A stretch of 64,000 nucleotides of DNA from Methylocystis echinoides (GCF_027923385.1 NZ_BSEC01000001.1:3446001-3510000), one strand, 5' to 3'; shown: positions 1 to 9,487, counted from the stretch's first letter. Notes: generated by a model from the sequence alone, not told the origin. A program made the numbers and translations.

Positions 1-187
1 CCGCAGCGTCCGCTCCGCCGCGACCAGCGCCAGCTCCATGTCAAGCCATGCGGATCAGGTGGCGAGCGCCATGGCCCAGACCGGCGCCGGCGTCGAAGCC
101 ATGGTCGGGATGGCCCGGGAAATCGACCAGATGGCCCGCCGCATGCACGCTCATACCGACGAACTGGCCAGAAGCCTCGCGAGCTGA
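1..187 (+). CDS. C-terminal end of a chemoreceptor-like protein (partial)
   Basis: An open frame enters from the left edge (codons from base 2) and stops at a TGA at 185-187. The visible 61 residues are Ala/Ser/Met-rich and helical with heptad-like spacing (VASAMAQTGAG, MAREIDQMARRM), as at the end of methyl-accepting chemotaxis or other HAMP/coiled-coil sensor proteins. No catalytic motif is visible. The rest of the gene lies outside the window, so the family assignment is tentative. Confidence 0.4.
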   Translation, partial: RSVRSAATSASSMSSHADQVASAMAQTGAGVEAMVGMAREIDQMARRMHAHTDELARSLAS

Positions 188-320
188 GGCGCTCCCCTCC
201 CCGACCTGCGCACCCTGCCCGCCGCGCCTTCCCCGAAGGCGCGGCGGCTCCGCATTTGAAACAGCGCGGCGGGGCGGTTACATATGCGCCAGCATCGCCT
301 TTCGGCGCCCGGAGAACCGC

Positions 321-1403
321 TTGCCCCATTCCATCACAGAGGCCATCGAGGCCATCGCGCGCGGCGAGCTCGTCATCGTCACGGACGACGACGACCGCGA
401 GAACGAGGGCGACCTCATCATCGCCGCGTCCCTCTGCACGCCCGAGAAAATGGCGTTCATCATCCGCCATTGCTGCGGCATCGTCTGCACGCCGCTGACG
501 CTGGAGGAGGCGCGCCGGCTGCATCTCGCGCCGATGGTCGCCCAGAACGACGCCCCGCTCGGCACCGCCTTCACCGTCTCGGTCGACGTGCGGCACGGCC
601 TGACCACCGGCATTTCGGCTGAACAGCGGTGCAACACGGTGCGCGCGCTGGCCAACGGCAATATGGGCGCGGCCGATTTCGTGCGGCCCGGCCATGTCTT
701 TCCGCTGATCGCCCGCGATGGCGGCGTGCTGATGCGCTCCGGCCATACGGAAGCGGCCGTCGATCTCTGCCGCCTCGCCGGCCTGCCGCCGGTGGGCGTC
801 ATCTGCGAACTGGCCAATGACGACGGCACGGTGATGACCGGCCAGCAAATCGCCGATTTCGCCAGCGCGCACGACCTCAAGATGATCTCGGTCGCCGATC
901 TCATCGCCTTTCGGCAGGCGCGCGAGAAGCTCGTCGAACGGGTGGCGACCTTTCCGGTGAAGACGGAAGTGGGTGATTTCATCGGCCACGCCTATGTCAC
1001 GCCCTTCGACCATGTGCAGCATTTCGCCTTCGTGCTCGGCGCGATCGGCGATGGGCGCGACGTGCCGGCGCGTCTGCACCGCGCCGACATCGTGTCCGAT
1101 GTGATGTGCGGCGCGCCGACGATCCGGAAAACGCTCGCCCGCTTCGCCCGCGAGGGCAGAGGCGTGCTGGTCTATCTGCGCGACGGCGCCGCCGGCGTGC
1201 CGACCAATATCGTCGGCCGGGAGGCGGACAACGCCGAGGAAAGCCGCAAGCGTCAATGGCTGGACGTGGGCCTCGGCGCGCAGATTTTGCGGGATCTCGG
1301 CGTGTCGTCGATCCGGCTGCGCTCCTCGACGGCGAAGCCGCGCGCCTTCGTCGGCCTTTCTGGCTTCGGCATCGAGATTACGGCGGTGGAGCCGGTGGAA
1401 TAG
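321..1403 (+). CDS. ribB: 3,4-dihydroxy-2-butanone 4-phosphate synthase (RibB with degenerate RibA-like half)
   Basis: This enzyme converts ribulose 5-phosphate to 3,4-dihydroxy-2-butanone 4-phosphate and formate for riboflavin synthesis. The TTG at 321 is chosen because it follows GGAG at 311-314 and because homology begins at PHSITEAIEAI. The frame stays open further upstream, but that part reads like non-coding sequence. The first ~200 residues carry the DHBP synthase signatures DDDDRENEGDL, TGISA, HVFPL and GHTEA. Residues ~205-360 are GTP cyclohydrolase II-like but lack the Cys-x10-Cys-x-Cys zinc site: the equivalent stretch reads ARLHRADIVSDVMCG with one Cys. This half is therefore probably not a working cyclohydrolase II, as in many alphaproteobacterial RibB/RibBA-like proteins. 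Confidence 0.93.
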   Translation: MPHSITEAIEAIARGELVIVTDDDDRENEGDLIIAASLCTPEKMAFIIRHCCGIVCTPLTLEEARRLHLAPMVAQNDAPLGTAFTVSVDVRHGLTTGISAEQRCNTVRALANGNMGAADFVRPGHVFPLIARDGGVLMRSGHTEAAVDLCRLAGLPPVGVICELANDDGTVMTGQQIADFASAHDLKMISVADLIAFRQAREKLVERVATFPVKTEVGDFIGHAYVTPFDHVQHFAFVLGAIGDGRDVPARLHRADIVSDVMCGAPTIRKTLARFAREGRGVLVYLRDGAAGVPTNIVGREADNAEESRKRQWLDVGLGAQILRDLGVSSIRLRSSTAKPRAFVGLSGFGIEITAVEPVE

Positions 1404-1516
1404 ATCCCTCCCGCGACGCTGGACACGTCGTCCCGAACCAGGCGCGCGCCCGGAAGCTTTGATTCGGCCTTTTTCCTGACTATAGCTTGAGTGTAAAATT
1501 TTTTCGGAGACCTATT

Positions 1517-2611
1517 ATGCGCGCAATCTCACTGTCGTCTCTCACTGCGGCTGCATTCTTCCACTCGGTGGCCGCCGCGTCCGCCGGGATGGCCTTTCCT
1601 TCTGTTTCGGACTACGGCGCAAGGGGTGACGGGACAACCAACGACACCGCGGCGTTCAACAGCTGCCTCGCCGCGAATACCGTCTGCTGGGTCGATTCCG
1701 GCAAGAAATTCGTGATCGGCAATGTGATCATGAATAACGGGAACAGACTCCAGGGTTTTGGCTCCGTGCAATACGGAACGGCCACCGGCGCGACGACCAC
1801 GGTGCGGCCTGTTCTCATCGGCGCGGCGGGCGCGACGAAGATGATCGACGTGACTCGCATTTCGCACGGCGGCGGCATTGTCGGCCTGATGCTGGATTGC
1901 CGCTCCTCGGCGATGGACGGGATTTCGTCGGGAAGCTTTCAGCTCACGCTCGATCAGGTGACGGTCGTGGGCTGCAAAAACGGCTTTGGCGGCGGTCCGA
2001 CCTACACGGCTGAAGCCCACATCACCAACAGCACCTTCGGCAACAACGTCAATGGCGTGGTCAATCTCGTCGACTCCTTCATCCTGAACGCGGATTTCGC
2101 GGGCAATACTGGCGATGGCGTATATTTCGGCACGGGCGCCAACTCCAATACGATCACGAATTCACGGTTCGAGTGGAACCTGGGCTATGGCTTTGAAACC
2201 TACGGCGGGACCAACAGCGTCAACATCAGCAATTGCGTCTTCGACAGAAACTACAAGGCGGGCGCCCGCATCCAGGGCTCGACTGGAATCAATCTCACGG
2301 GCAACAGCTTCAGCCGCAATGGACGCAACGGCGTCGCAGCCGAGGAGAACACCCAGATTTCGATCAATGCGTCGCGGCGCGTGAATCTCACCGGCAACAC
2401 AAGCGAAACCGGCACGGACGACGGCGGGACAGGCCCGCGGACGCCTGCCTATGTCGTTTCCTTTGTCGGCGCCAACGCCTATGTGACCATCAACGGGCTG
2501 AACACGGGCGGCAGATACAGCGGGACAAACCTCACCGGCGGCTATGTGACGGGCGTCGTGCAGGGAACAGCGCCGACGACAGGTTACATCTTCGCCAACG
2601 TCAGCCAATAA
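1517..2611 (+). CDS. secreted right-handed beta-helix protein, pectate lyase superfamily
   Basis: The product is 364 residues. The ATG at 1517 follows CGGAGA and starts a Sec signal peptide (MRAISLSSLTAAAFFHSVAAASAG). The mature protein begins with FPSVSDYGARGDGTTNDTAAF, the usual start of the pectate-lyase-superfamily fold (Pfam Pectate_lyase_3), where a polysaccharide-active or structural beta-helix follows. Repeated Asn/Gly-rich coils such as ITNSTFGNN, ITNSRFEWN and ISNCVFDRN from ~residue 180 fit helix rungs. The substrate cannot be told from sequence; pectin is only one option and a cell-surface or exopolysaccharide role is as likely. It stands alone. Confidence 0.75.
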   Translation: MRAISLSSLTAAAFFHSVAAASAGMAFPSVSDYGARGDGTTNDTAAFNSCLAANTVCWVDSGKKFVIGNVIMNNGNRLQGFGSVQYGTATGATTTVRPVLIGAAGATKMIDVTRISHGGGIVGLMLDCRSSAMDGISSGSFQLTLDQVTVVGCKNGFGGGPTYTAEAHITNSTFGNNVNGVVNLVDSFILNADFAGNTGDGVYFGTGANSNTITNSRFEWNLGYGFETYGGTNSVNISNCVFDRNYKAGARIQGSTGINLTGNSFSRNGRNGVAAEENTQISINASRRVNLTGNTSETGTDDGGTGPRTPAYVVSFVGANAYVTINGLNTGGRYSGTNLTGGYVTGVVQGTAPTTGYIFANVSQ

Positions 2612-2645
2612 TTCCGCCATACGCCTGCTGGTGGAGCTGACGGCT

Positions 2646-3437
2646 TCACCAGCAGCTTTTCAGGCTTTCCAGAAAAAACGCCTCGGCCCGCGCCTGCGCC
2701 TGCGGCGACCAGGTCGCGTCGGCGGGCCGCCAGACCTCGCGGGCGAGGGCGAATTCGCTGTCGATGAAGGCGCCGAGCGTGGGGTCGAGCGGCGCCTCGC
2801 CGAGTTCATTGGTGACGGCTTTTTCCACGAGCAGCGCCTCTATGATCGCCATGACGTCGCGCGGAACGTCGCAGCCCTCGAGAATCTCCGGCAGGTTCAT
2901 CGGCGGAACCACACTGTCGGGCCGCAGTCGCAGCCAGCGCAGCGCAGCCGCCGGATGCAGCGCGTGAAATACTTTCTTGCGCTTCACGCTCCGGCGGTCG
3001 GCGAAATAGACCCGCCGCTCGCGTTCGCCGAGATGCAGATAATGCGAGAAAATCCGCTGCCGGTTGCCTGCCTCGCGGGCAAGTTCGAGGAAGCGCGCCG
3101 CGAAGTCCTCATCCATCCGGTAGATGATCGGCGAGCGCAGCCATTCGATGATGACCGCATTGCCCTTGAGCAGCAGTTGCAGCGCCTTGGCGAGGTCCCA
3201 GCCATTCACATCGAAGATCTTGTCGAGGGGCGTCTCGATGACGTCGCGCTTGCGCCAGGGCGAGAGGTAATCCTCCGGCCGACGCACATAGACGAAGCGG
3301 CAGTCGTAATCGCTGTCGGGCGAGGGAAAACCCCAGGCCCGGCTCCCGCTCTCGACCGCGAGCGGGATGACGACAGTCTCGTCGCGCTCAACGGCGGCGA
3401 GCCTTTCGTGAATTTTCGCGACGATGTCGGGGTCCAT
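2646..3437 (-). CDS. nucleotidyltransferase of the YcgL/RlaP-like group
   Basis: A polymerase-beta-type nucleotidyltransferase motif is clear near the N terminus: ESGSRAWGFPSPDSDYDCRF, with the GS and D-x-D residues that bind nucleotide and metal. The downstream segment (FVYVRRPEDYLS and the conserved tryptophans) matches the predicted nucleotidyltransferases of COG3541/PF10127. Substrate and role are unknown; some relatives sit beside RNA ligases. The ATG at 3437 overlaps the TGA of the upstream recombinase gene (TGATG), so translation is probably coupled; this start is preferred over an in-frame codon 30 nt upstream. Confidence 0.75.
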   Translation of the reverse strand: MDPDIVAKIHERLAAVERDETVVIPLAVESGSRAWGFPSPDSDYDCRFVYVRRPEDYLSPWRKRDVIETPLDKIFDVNGWDLAKALQLLLKGNAVIIEWLRSPIIYRMDEDFAARFLELAREAGNRQRIFSHYLHLGERERRVYFADRRSVKRKKVFHALHPAAALRWLRLRPDSVVPPMNLPEILEGCDVPRDVMAIIEALLVEKAVTNELGEAPLDPTLGAFIDSEFALAREVWRPADATWSPQAQARAEAFFLESLKSCW

Positions 3438-4423
3438 CACTCCGCTCTCGGATGCGCCGACTTCCACGCGTCGAGCAGGCGTTTCTTGTCGACGGCGGTG
3501 TAAATCTGCGTCGTCGACAGCGAGGCGTGGCCGAGCAGTTCCTGAATGGTGCGCAGATCGCCGCCGCGTCCAAGCAGATGCGTCGCGAAGGAGTGGCGCA
3601 GGGCGTGGGGCGTCGCGCTCTCGGGCAGGCCGAGCCCGCCGCGCAGCCGCTGAACGGCGAGTTGCACGATGCGCGGCGACAGCGGCCCGCCTTTCGCGCC
3701 GACGAACAGCGGCCCGCCGGAAAGATCATAGGGGCAAAGCGCCAGATAGTCGTCGATGGCGCGCCGCACCGGCTCGATCACTGGAACCGTGCGGGTCTTG
3801 CCGCCCTTGCCGGTGATCGTGACGCGATCCCTTCCGCCAATGGGCGCGTCGGCCCGCGTGATCGAGAGCGCCTCGGAGATGCGCAGGCCCACGCCATAGA
3901 GCAGCGCCAGAACGGCGGCGTCGCGGGCGAGCACCCAGGGCTCCCGCGCCTCGCCGGCGCGCTGGTCGGGGTCGATCAGGTCGCGGGCGTCGGCGACGCT
4001 GAGCGCCTTGGGCAGGCTGTGCGGTTTCTTCGGCGCGCGGACGGCGCCGAAAAGGTCCGTTTTCGCCATGCCCTTCTTTTCGAGGAACCGCAGAAAATTG
4101 CGGATCGCGGCCAGCGCCCGCAGCAGGGAGCGGGCCTCGAGCCCATCATTGCGGCGCCTTGCGAGCCAGGCGCGCAGATCGGCGGGCTGCAGGGCGATGA
4201 GGGCGCCGGCGTCGGGCTTTTGGCCGAGATGTTCGGTCAGGAAGGAGAGGAAGGCCGCGACATCCCGCGCATAGCCGTCCAGCGTGTGCCGCGACGCGCG
4301 CCGCTCGCCAGCGAGAGACTGGAGCCAAAGCAACGTTTCCTGCGCAATCTGCGGGGCCGCCGAGAAGCGGGCCGCGTCGGGAAGAGGCTTTCTGGCGGCC
4401 GGTCGGGGCGGAGAAGCGGGCAT
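3437..4423 (-). CDS. xerC: tyrosine recombinase XerC
   Basis: This 328-residue site-specific recombinase would resolve chromosome dimers at dif together with XerD. The N-terminal SAM-like core-binding domain is at ~25-125 (ASRHTLDGYARDVAAFLSFL). The catalytic domain shows all active residues: Arg in GLRISEALS, Lys in GKGGKTRTVP, HALRH, GHASLST and the nucleophilic Tyr in TQIYTAVD. Length and motifs fit chromosomal XerC rather than a phage integrase. It is the first gene of a two-gene unit with the nucleotidyltransferase. Confidence 0.88.
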   Translation of the reverse strand: MPASPPRPAARKPLPDAARFSAAPQIAQETLLWLQSLAGERRASRHTLDGYARDVAAFLSFLTEHLGQKPDAGALIALQPADLRAWLARRRNDGLEARSLLRALAAIRNFLRFLEKKGMAKTDLFGAVRAPKKPHSLPKALSVADARDLIDPDQRAGEAREPWVLARDAAVLALLYGVGLRISEALSITRADAPIGGRDRVTITGKGGKTRTVPVIEPVRRAIDDYLALCPYDLSGGPLFVGAKGGPLSPRIVQLAVQRLRGGLGLPESATPHALRHSFATHLLGRGGDLRTIQELLGHASLSTTQIYTAVDKKRLLDAWKSAHPRAE

Positions 4424-4559
4424 GACGGGCAGGATGCGCCCAAAATGCTTAAAATCAACGAATGAGGGATGCGCGGCTGCCTCCCCTTTACAGGGCCCGC
4501 CGCCGCTGGGCGCGTCGTCTCGTGGGCGCCGGACCCATCCCGCGCCACAGGGCCGCCGC

Positions 4560-4578
4560 CCTCCCCTTAAAGGGGAGG
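4560..4578. terminator. perfect GC-rich palindrome between convergent-facing transcription units
   Basis: CCTCCCCTT and AAGGGGAGG form a perfect inverted repeat around a central A, just downstream of the DUF1476 gene on the minus strand. It could terminate that gene, but there is no T-run. Similar CTCCCC-type dyads recur near 5,120, 12,280 and 25,250, so it may instead belong to a dispersed intergenic repeat family. Confidence 0.4.
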
Positions 4579-4605
4579 TCGGGGGAACATCCGAAAGAGG
4601 CGGCT

Positions 4606-4929
4606 TTACGCGCCGGCCTGAATCTCGGCCTTGGCCTTCGCCAGCATCTCATCCATGGTGCGGCGGATCTGGTGCTCGGACTGATCGACGCCGGCGGCCT
4701 CGAAATCCTTCTTCACCGTGGCCACGACGCGCGCGTCGGCGTCGGCCGCGACTTCCGCCGCGACCAGCGCGTCGGCGTAGGCCTGAGCGTCCGCGCCCGT
4801 CTTGCCGAGCTTTTCCGCCGCCCACAGGCCGACGAGCTTGTTGCGGCGGGCCTCGGCCTTGAAGCGCAGCTCCTCGTCATGGACGTAGCGTTTCTCGAAC
4901 GAGTCCTCGCGTTGATCGAAAGTGCTCAT
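4606..4929 (-). CDS. DUF1476 protein, F1FO-ATPase zeta-subunit family
   Basis: The 107-residue product begins MSTFDQREDSFEKRYVHDEE and continues with the highly conserved LRFKAEARRNKLVGLWAAE block of DUF1476. In Paracoccus and other alphaproteobacteria this family is the zeta subunit, whose N-terminal helix inhibits ATP hydrolysis by F1. The start at 4929 is set by conservation; an in-frame upstream extension shows no family similarity. The gene is monocistronic and divergent from purC, as in many Rhizobiales. Confidence 0.85.
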   Translation of the reverse strand: MSTFDQREDSFEKRYVHDEELRFKAEARRNKLVGLWAAEKLGKTGADAQAYADALVAAEVAADADARVVATVKKDFEAAGVDQSEHQIRRTMDEMLAKAKAEIQAGA

Positions 4930-5300
4930 GTCCATCCTCAGCCGTGTTGATATTCTGTCGGGAATCTGCGGGCGCGCGTGCGGCGCCGCACGCATATAGG
5001 CGAAATTCACGCCGGGCGCCAATGCCAAGCCGCGCGGCTGCGACATTCCTACGCAAGGTCGGCGGCGCCGGCGATCCGTAGAAGGCGCGCATTGTGTCGA
5101 CATGATGATTCAGATAAGGTGTTCCCGGCTCTCCCCGGACGGGGAGCGCAGGCTTGTCACTGGCCCCCAAAGACGTTAGGACCGCGCGTTGCTGCGGTCG
5201 GTCACCTTAGAACCCGCTCCTGGACGACTTCCGGATGCGGGCCAAATTCGGAGGAGCCGAGGCCGACGCCATGGACTTTCTCAAGCCCCGGTTGATCCCC
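4930..5300. other. divergent intergenic region, DUF1476 gene / purC
   Basis: About 370 bp separate the two divergent genes and must hold both promoters. A small hairpin (CTCCCC-GGAC-GGGGAG, near 5,133-5,150) is visible. GC-rich short frames across it show no family similarity. I see no riboswitch-like structure or clear operator. Confidence 0.4.
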
Positions 5301-6065
5301 ATGAACCGCCGTCGCCGTATCTACGAAGGCAAGGCCAAGGTCCTCTATGAGGGCCCCGAGCCTGGCACGTTGATTCAGCACTTCAAGGACGACGCCACCG
5401 CCTTCAACGCCAAGAAACACGAGGTGATTGACGGCAAGGGCGTCCTGAACAATCGAATCTCGGAATATATCTTCCAGCACCTCAACAATATCGGGGTGCC
5501 GACGCATTTCATCCGCCGGCTGAACATGCGCGAGCAGCTCATCCGCGAGGTGGAGATCATCCCGCTCGAGGTGGTCGTGCGCAACGTTGCGGCCGGCTCG
5601 CTGGCCAAGCGCCTCGGGCTCGAGGAAGGCACGCAGCTGCCGCGCTCGATCATCGAGTTCTATTACAAGAACGACGCGCTCGACGATCCGATGGTCTCGG
5701 AAGAGCACATCACCGCCTTCGGCTGGGCGACGCCGCAGGAGATCGACGACATCATGGCCCTGGCCATTCGCGTCAACGACTTCCTGTCCGGCCTGTTCCT
5801 CGGCGTCGGCATTCGCCTCGTCGACTTCAAGATGGAGTGCGGACGGCTGTGGGAGGGCGACATGATGCGAATCGTCGTCGCCGACGAAATCTCCCCGGAC
5901 AGCTGCCGCCTGTGGGACATCAAGTCCAACGACAAGCTCGACAAGGACCGTTTCCGCCGTGACCTCGGCGGGCTGGTGGAGGCCTATACGGAGGTCGCCC
6001 GCCGGCTGGGCATCATGCAGGAAGGCGAGACCATCCGCGTCGGCGCCCCCAAGCTGGTGCAGTAG
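5301..6065 (+). CDS. purC: phosphoribosylaminoimidazole-succinocarboxamide synthase
   Basis: SAICAR synthetase joins aspartate to CAIR using ATP in purine synthesis. The 254-residue protein has the family blocks [40 protein letters not shown] and [18 protein letters not shown] at 5301 is the usual alphaproteobacterial start; an in-frame ATG at 5271 has a better upstream GGAGG, so a ten-residue extension is possible. purS and purQ follow 2.4 kb downstream on the same strand, interrupted by three unrelated genes. Confidence 0.95.
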   Translation: MNRRRRIYEGKAKVLYEGPEPGTLIQHFKDDATAFNAKKHEVIDGKGVLNNRISEYIFQHLNNIGVPTHFIRRLNMREQLIREVEIIPLEVVVRNVAAGSLAKRLGLEEGTQLPRSIIEFYYKNDALDDPMVSEEHITAFGWATPQEIDDIMALAIRVNDFLSGLFLGVGIRLVDFKMECGRLWEGDMMRIVVADEISPDSCRLWDIKSNDKLDKDRFRRDLGGLVEAYTEVARRLGIMQEGETIRVGAPKLVQ

Positions 6066-6099
6066 GGAAACGACCGAAAAAGGAGGCCGGCGCTTTCTC

Positions 6100-6666
6100 A
6101 TGGGCGTTCCTTTTCTCGATCCCGGACCGATGAACGCGGAGGATTTCTTCGCGTTCACCGCCACGCGTCCCGATGGCGAGAAGTGGGAGCTGATCGAGGG
6201 GGAGCCGGTCTTGAACGCCTCGGCAAGTTTTCTTCATCAGATCATTGCGCGAAATCTGATCGTTTTGCTGGATCGGGCGTCGCTCGCCGGTGGCGAGACA
6301 TGGGCGGCCGTGCCCGGCGTTGGCCTGCGCGTGTCGGAAATCAGCGCCCCCGTGCCGGACGTGATCATCCGCCCGAACGATCGCCTGAGCGCCCCCGAAT
6401 GTGACGATGCGCTGGTCGTTTTCGAGATCCTGTCGCCCTCGACGGCCGATCGCGACCTGCGCTGGAAGCGCCGCGCCTACGCCGCGCTGCCCAGCCTTTC
6501 CCAATATGTCGTCGTGGCGCAGGATGCGGTGGAGGTCGTCTCCTACGATCGCAGGACAGGCTTCGCGGAGCGCCGCTTCGAGGCGGCCGAGGCGGAGCTT
6601 GACGTGCCGATCGTCGGCGCGCGGTTGAGCCTGCGGGATATCTATCGCGGGACAGGGCTGCATTAG
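6100..6666 (+). CDS. Uma2 family endonuclease-like protein (DUF820)
   Basis: The 188-residue protein has the PD-(D/E)xK core of the Uma2/DUF820 family: KWELIEGEPV near residue 27, APVPDVIIRP, then VVFEILSPSTADRDLRWKRRAY and LPSLSQYVVV. These proteins are predicted nucleases of unknown biological role and are often found as isolated, mobile single genes. AAAGGAGG lies at 6079-6086; the ATG at 6100 is used, with the ATG at 6130 as an alternative. It starts 34 nt after purC and may be co-transcribed with it. Confidence 0.8.
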   Translation: MGVPFLDPGPMNAEDFFAFTATRPDGEKWELIEGEPVLNASASFLHQIIARNLIVLLDRASLAGGETWAAVPGVGLRVSEISAPVPDVIIRPNDRLSAPECDDALVVFEILSPSTADRDLRWKRRAYAALPSLSQYVVVAQDAVEVVSYDRRTGFAERRFEAAEAELDVPIVGARLSLRDIYRGTGLH

Positions 6667-6822
6667 GCCGTTCCGGCGCGACTTTCGCGCGCGGCGTTGC
6701 AAGCTCTCGCCTCATTGACAAGCTCAAGCTTCTGCTCGACTGTCCCCCTCCCGTCGCCCGTCCTTTGCGCTGGCGAGAGACGTTTCGCGGGAGCGCGTGG
6801 GTCTTGCGTGTCGAATGGGAGC

Positions 6823-7689
6823 ATGACGCTGAAATGCGACGCGGTCTGTGTGGAGATCGACAGGCTGGCGGAACAGATCGCCGCCGGCAAGGATCCGCGC
6901 GCGCGTATCAAACAGGCCCGGCGGATAGGCTTTTTGGCGCGCGAGCTTGGCGCGGCGGCGGCCGTCAACGCCTCCGCCTGGCTCGATGGCGCGGTCACTC
7001 CCGCGCGTCTGGAGGCGATGGTGGAGAAGGCGAGGGCCGCGTTTTGGCTTGCCGCCAGCAAGGGCGGCGACCCCGACTTTTGCACTCTCACAATGCTCGC
7101 CATCGCGCGGGGGGCATTGTCCGGCAGGAAGGAGGCGACCGTGCTGGCCGAGGTATCGGCTGTCACGAGGGTGGAAACCGCCTGCCTTGTCGCGACCGCC
7201 TCCCCGGCTTTTGATCCCAGGGTCGTGTTCGAGGACGACAGCCGGCACGCCGGCGTGCTCGAAGCGATGAATCGCGGCGACGTCTACATGCTAACCTTGG
7301 GCGGGGATGGCGAGTACGAGGTGACTTTGCGCATCGTCGACGCTCCCGACCCTGTCATAACCGGGGATGAGCTGGCGCGCGTAATCAGAGCAACCGCGCC
7401 GGGCTTTCTGAGCGTCGAGGGTCCAGTGCTCGTTTGCGGTCCGCTGGAGGATATCACCCGGGGCGCCTTGCTCGGCCTCCCGCAAGGTCTCTTGAAAATC
7501 CAGGCTTTTGCCCTCGCGCCACAGGAAGACGGGATGTTGGAAGACCGCGAGATTGACGGGGAAGCACAGGCGGAGGAAGAAGACGGCGAGGCGATTGCGG
7601 GGTTTGGCCTCCTGTTCGTCGCCTGCTTCGCCCAGACGCCGCCGGAGCCGCTCGCACGGCCCCCCGAAATCAGACTTTTTCCGATCTAG
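6823..7689 (+). CDS. hypothetical protein, 288 residues
   Basis: No family recognised. The ATG at 6823 has a weak GGGAG before it; codons further upstream in the frame read like non-coding sequence. The first half is helical and Ala/Arg-rich (KQARRIGFLARELGAAAAV, then MVEKARAAFWLAASKGGD). The middle (VFEDDSRHAGVLEAMNRGDVYMLTLGGDGEYEVTLRI) looks like a compact beta domain. A Glu/Asp-rich linker (EAQAEEEDGE) precedes the C terminus. There is no signal peptide. Its position between Uma2 and DUF3429 genes gives no functional clue. Confidence 0.6.
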   Translation: MTLKCDAVCVEIDRLAEQIAAGKDPRARIKQARRIGFLARELGAAAAVNASAWLDGAVTPARLEAMVEKARAAFWLAASKGGDPDFCTLTMLAIARGALSGRKEATVLAEVSAVTRVETACLVATASPAFDPRVVFEDDSRHAGVLEAMNRGDVYMLTLGGDGEYEVTLRIVDAPDPVITGDELARVIRATAPGFLSVEGPVLVCGPLEDITRGALLGLPQGLLKIQAFALAPQEDGMLEDREIDGEAQAEEEDGEAIAGFGLLFVACFAQTPPEPLARPPEIRLFPI

Positions 7690-7926
7690 CGGGTTCAAGA
7701 CGTTCAGCTACAGGCCGGGCCGGGCCTCCAACAGCTATCTGATTCGCGCGGCGGCGTGAGGCGCGGCGTTTCGTCGAGAACGCCGGGTAGCGCCCACGCC
7801 TGCGGGAAAAGCCCATGCAACGGCGACTCTCCATCCTGTGGCGACGCCCGACCGGATTTTGGCCAGACCCGCGCTTGTCGCCTGCGCCGCCCGCCCGCAG
7901 TCTCCGCCGCGAAAGGAGGCTCTCCC

Positions 7927-8394
7927 ATGAGCTTGCACACCACTCTCCCGCCCGCCGCCGACTGGCTCGTTCCGCCCGCCGCCCGATGGCTCGGCTTCGC
8001 GGGCCTGATTCCCTTCGTCGCCGGCGCGCTCGCGACGCTTCCCGTTTCCGGCGCGCTGCGGCCCTGGGGCCTGCCGCTGCTGCTCGATTATGGGGCGATC
8101 ATCCTGTCCTTCATGGGCGGCGTCCACTGGGGCGCGGCCATGATGCGCGACGACGCCGAGACCGGGCCGCTCGCCCGCAGCGTGGCGTCGGCCCTGATTG
8201 GCCTGCCAGCGGCGCTGGTTGGCGGCGCGGCCGGCCTTCTGCTGCTCGCAGCGGGCTTTCTGGGGCTCCTGATTTATGATGAGCAGGAGACGCGCGTCGG
8301 CCGGCTTCCGGGCTGGTATCCCCATCTGCGCCGGCCGCTGACGGCGATCGTGACGGTCTCGTTGCTCGTCGGGGCGGCGGCGCAGCTCTGGTGA
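7927..8394 (+). CDS. DUF3429 integral membrane protein
   Basis: The 155-residue protein starts at an ATG preceded by AAAGGAGG. About five hydrophobic segments are visible, with the DUF3429 signature YGAIILSFMGGVHWG in the second or third helix and a short polar C-terminal loop (GWYPHLRRPLT) before the last helix. The family is common in proteobacteria and its function is unknown. The location 109 nt before purS may be incidental. Confidence 0.75.
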   Translation: MSLHTTLPPAADWLVPPAARWLGFAGLIPFVAGALATLPVSGALRPWGLPLLLDYGAIILSFMGGVHWGAAMMRDDAETGPLARSVASALIGLPAALVGGAAGLLLLAAGFLGLLIYDEQETRVGRLPGWYPHLRRPLTAIVTVSLLVGAAAQLW

Positions 8395-8502
8395 TCGCAT
8401 CTGCCGACCGCGGGGGCTGCGTGGAAAGCGACGATCCGGCGCTTGCCCTTTGTGCGCAAGGCCGCTAACCGTGTGGCAAATCCACGCGAGAGCTCGAGCC
8501 AC

Positions 8503-8739
8503 ATGAAAGCACGTGTCGTCGTCACCCTGAAGAACGGCGTCCTCGATCCGCAAGGCAAGGCGATCGAGGGCGCGCTGAAGTCGCTCGGCGTCGCGGGCGT
8601 CGACAGCGTTCGTCAGGGCAAGGTTTTCGACGTCGAGGTGACGGGCGCGGACGCTGCAAGCGCAAAGGCGCAGCTCACCGCGGCCTGCGAGAAGCTGCTC
8701 GCCAACACCGTCATCGAAAACTACCAGATCGACATCTGA
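8503..8739 (+). CDS. purS: phosphoribosylformylglycinamidine synthase subunit PurS
   Basis: PurS is the small bridging subunit of the three-part FGAM synthase (PurLQS) used by alphaproteobacteria. The 78-residue product (MKARVVVTLKNGVLDPQGKAIEGALKSLG) is full length. It ends 9 nt before purQ, so the two form an operon. purL is not in the window. Confidence 0.93.
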   Translation: MKARVVVTLKNGVLDPQGKAIEGALKSLGVAGVDSVRQGKVFDVEVTGADAASAKAQLTAACEKLLANTVIENYQIDI

Positions 8740-8748
8740 GACACGCCC

Positions 8749-9438
8749 ATGAAAGCCGCCGTCATCGTCTTCCCCGGCTCCAATCGCGAAGGCGACATGG
8801 CGCGCGCGCTCGAGCAGGCCACGGGCAAGAAGCCCGCCATGCTCTGGCACGCCGATCATGAGCTGCCGGCCGGCACGGATCTCGTCGTGCTGCCGGGCGG
8901 CTTTTCCTATGGCGATTATCTGCGCTGCGGCGCCATCGCCGGCCGCGCCGCCATCATGGACGCGGTGCGCGCCCACGCCGCGCGCGGCGGTCTGGTGCTG
9001 GGCGTCTGCAACGGCTTCCAGATTCTCTGCGAGAGCGGCCTGCTGCCGGGCGTGCTGATGCGCAACGCCAATCTGCGCTTCGTGTGCAAGATGCAGCATC
9101 TGCGCGTCGAGCGAAGCGACACGGCCTTCACCCGCCAATATGCCAAGGGGCAGGTCATCGAGGTCTGCATCGCCCATGGCGAGGGCAATTACGAAGCCGA
9201 CGACGCGACCATCGAGCGGATCGAAGGCGAGGGGCTTGTCGCCTTCCGCTATTGCGACGCGGCGGGCGTCATCGGCGGCGCCGCCAATCCAAACGGCTCG
9301 CGCAACGACATCGCCGGCGTCTACTCGGAAAAGCGCAATGTGCTCGGCCTGATGCCGCACCCCGAAAATCTCATCGATCCGCTGGTCGGTGGGATCGACG
9401 GCCGCGCGCTGTTTGCGAGCCTCGCCAGCGCGGCGTGA
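8749..9438 (+). CDS. purQ: phosphoribosylformylglycinamidine synthase subunit PurQ
   Basis: This is the class I glutamine amidotransferase subunit that supplies ammonia to PurL for FGAM formation. The 229-residue protein shows the nucleophile in GVCNGFQIL (the oxyanion/nucleophile elbow), the [14 protein letters not shown] block and the C-terminal catalytic His-x-Glu in MPHPENL. It sits directly after purS. Confidence 0.95.
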   Translation: MKAAVIVFPGSNREGDMARALEQATGKKPAMLWHADHELPAGTDLVVLPGGFSYGDYLRCGAIAGRAAIMDAVRAHAARGGLVLGVCNGFQILCESGLLPGVLMRNANLRFVCKMQHLRVERSDTAFTRQYAKGQVIEVCIAHGEGNYEADDATIERIEGEGLVAFRYCDAAGVIGGAANPNGSRNDIAGVYSEKRNVLGLMPHPENLIDPLVGGIDGRALFASLASAA

Positions 9439-9487
9439 GGCGCGCGGCGCGCCGGGTCCCTGCTTCCGTGAATACGGCGCCCGATAG

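Noticed and set aside
8443..8502. N-terminal extension of purS to an earlier start
   Set aside because: PurS family length (~80 residues) and conserved MKARV start favour the ATG at 8503.
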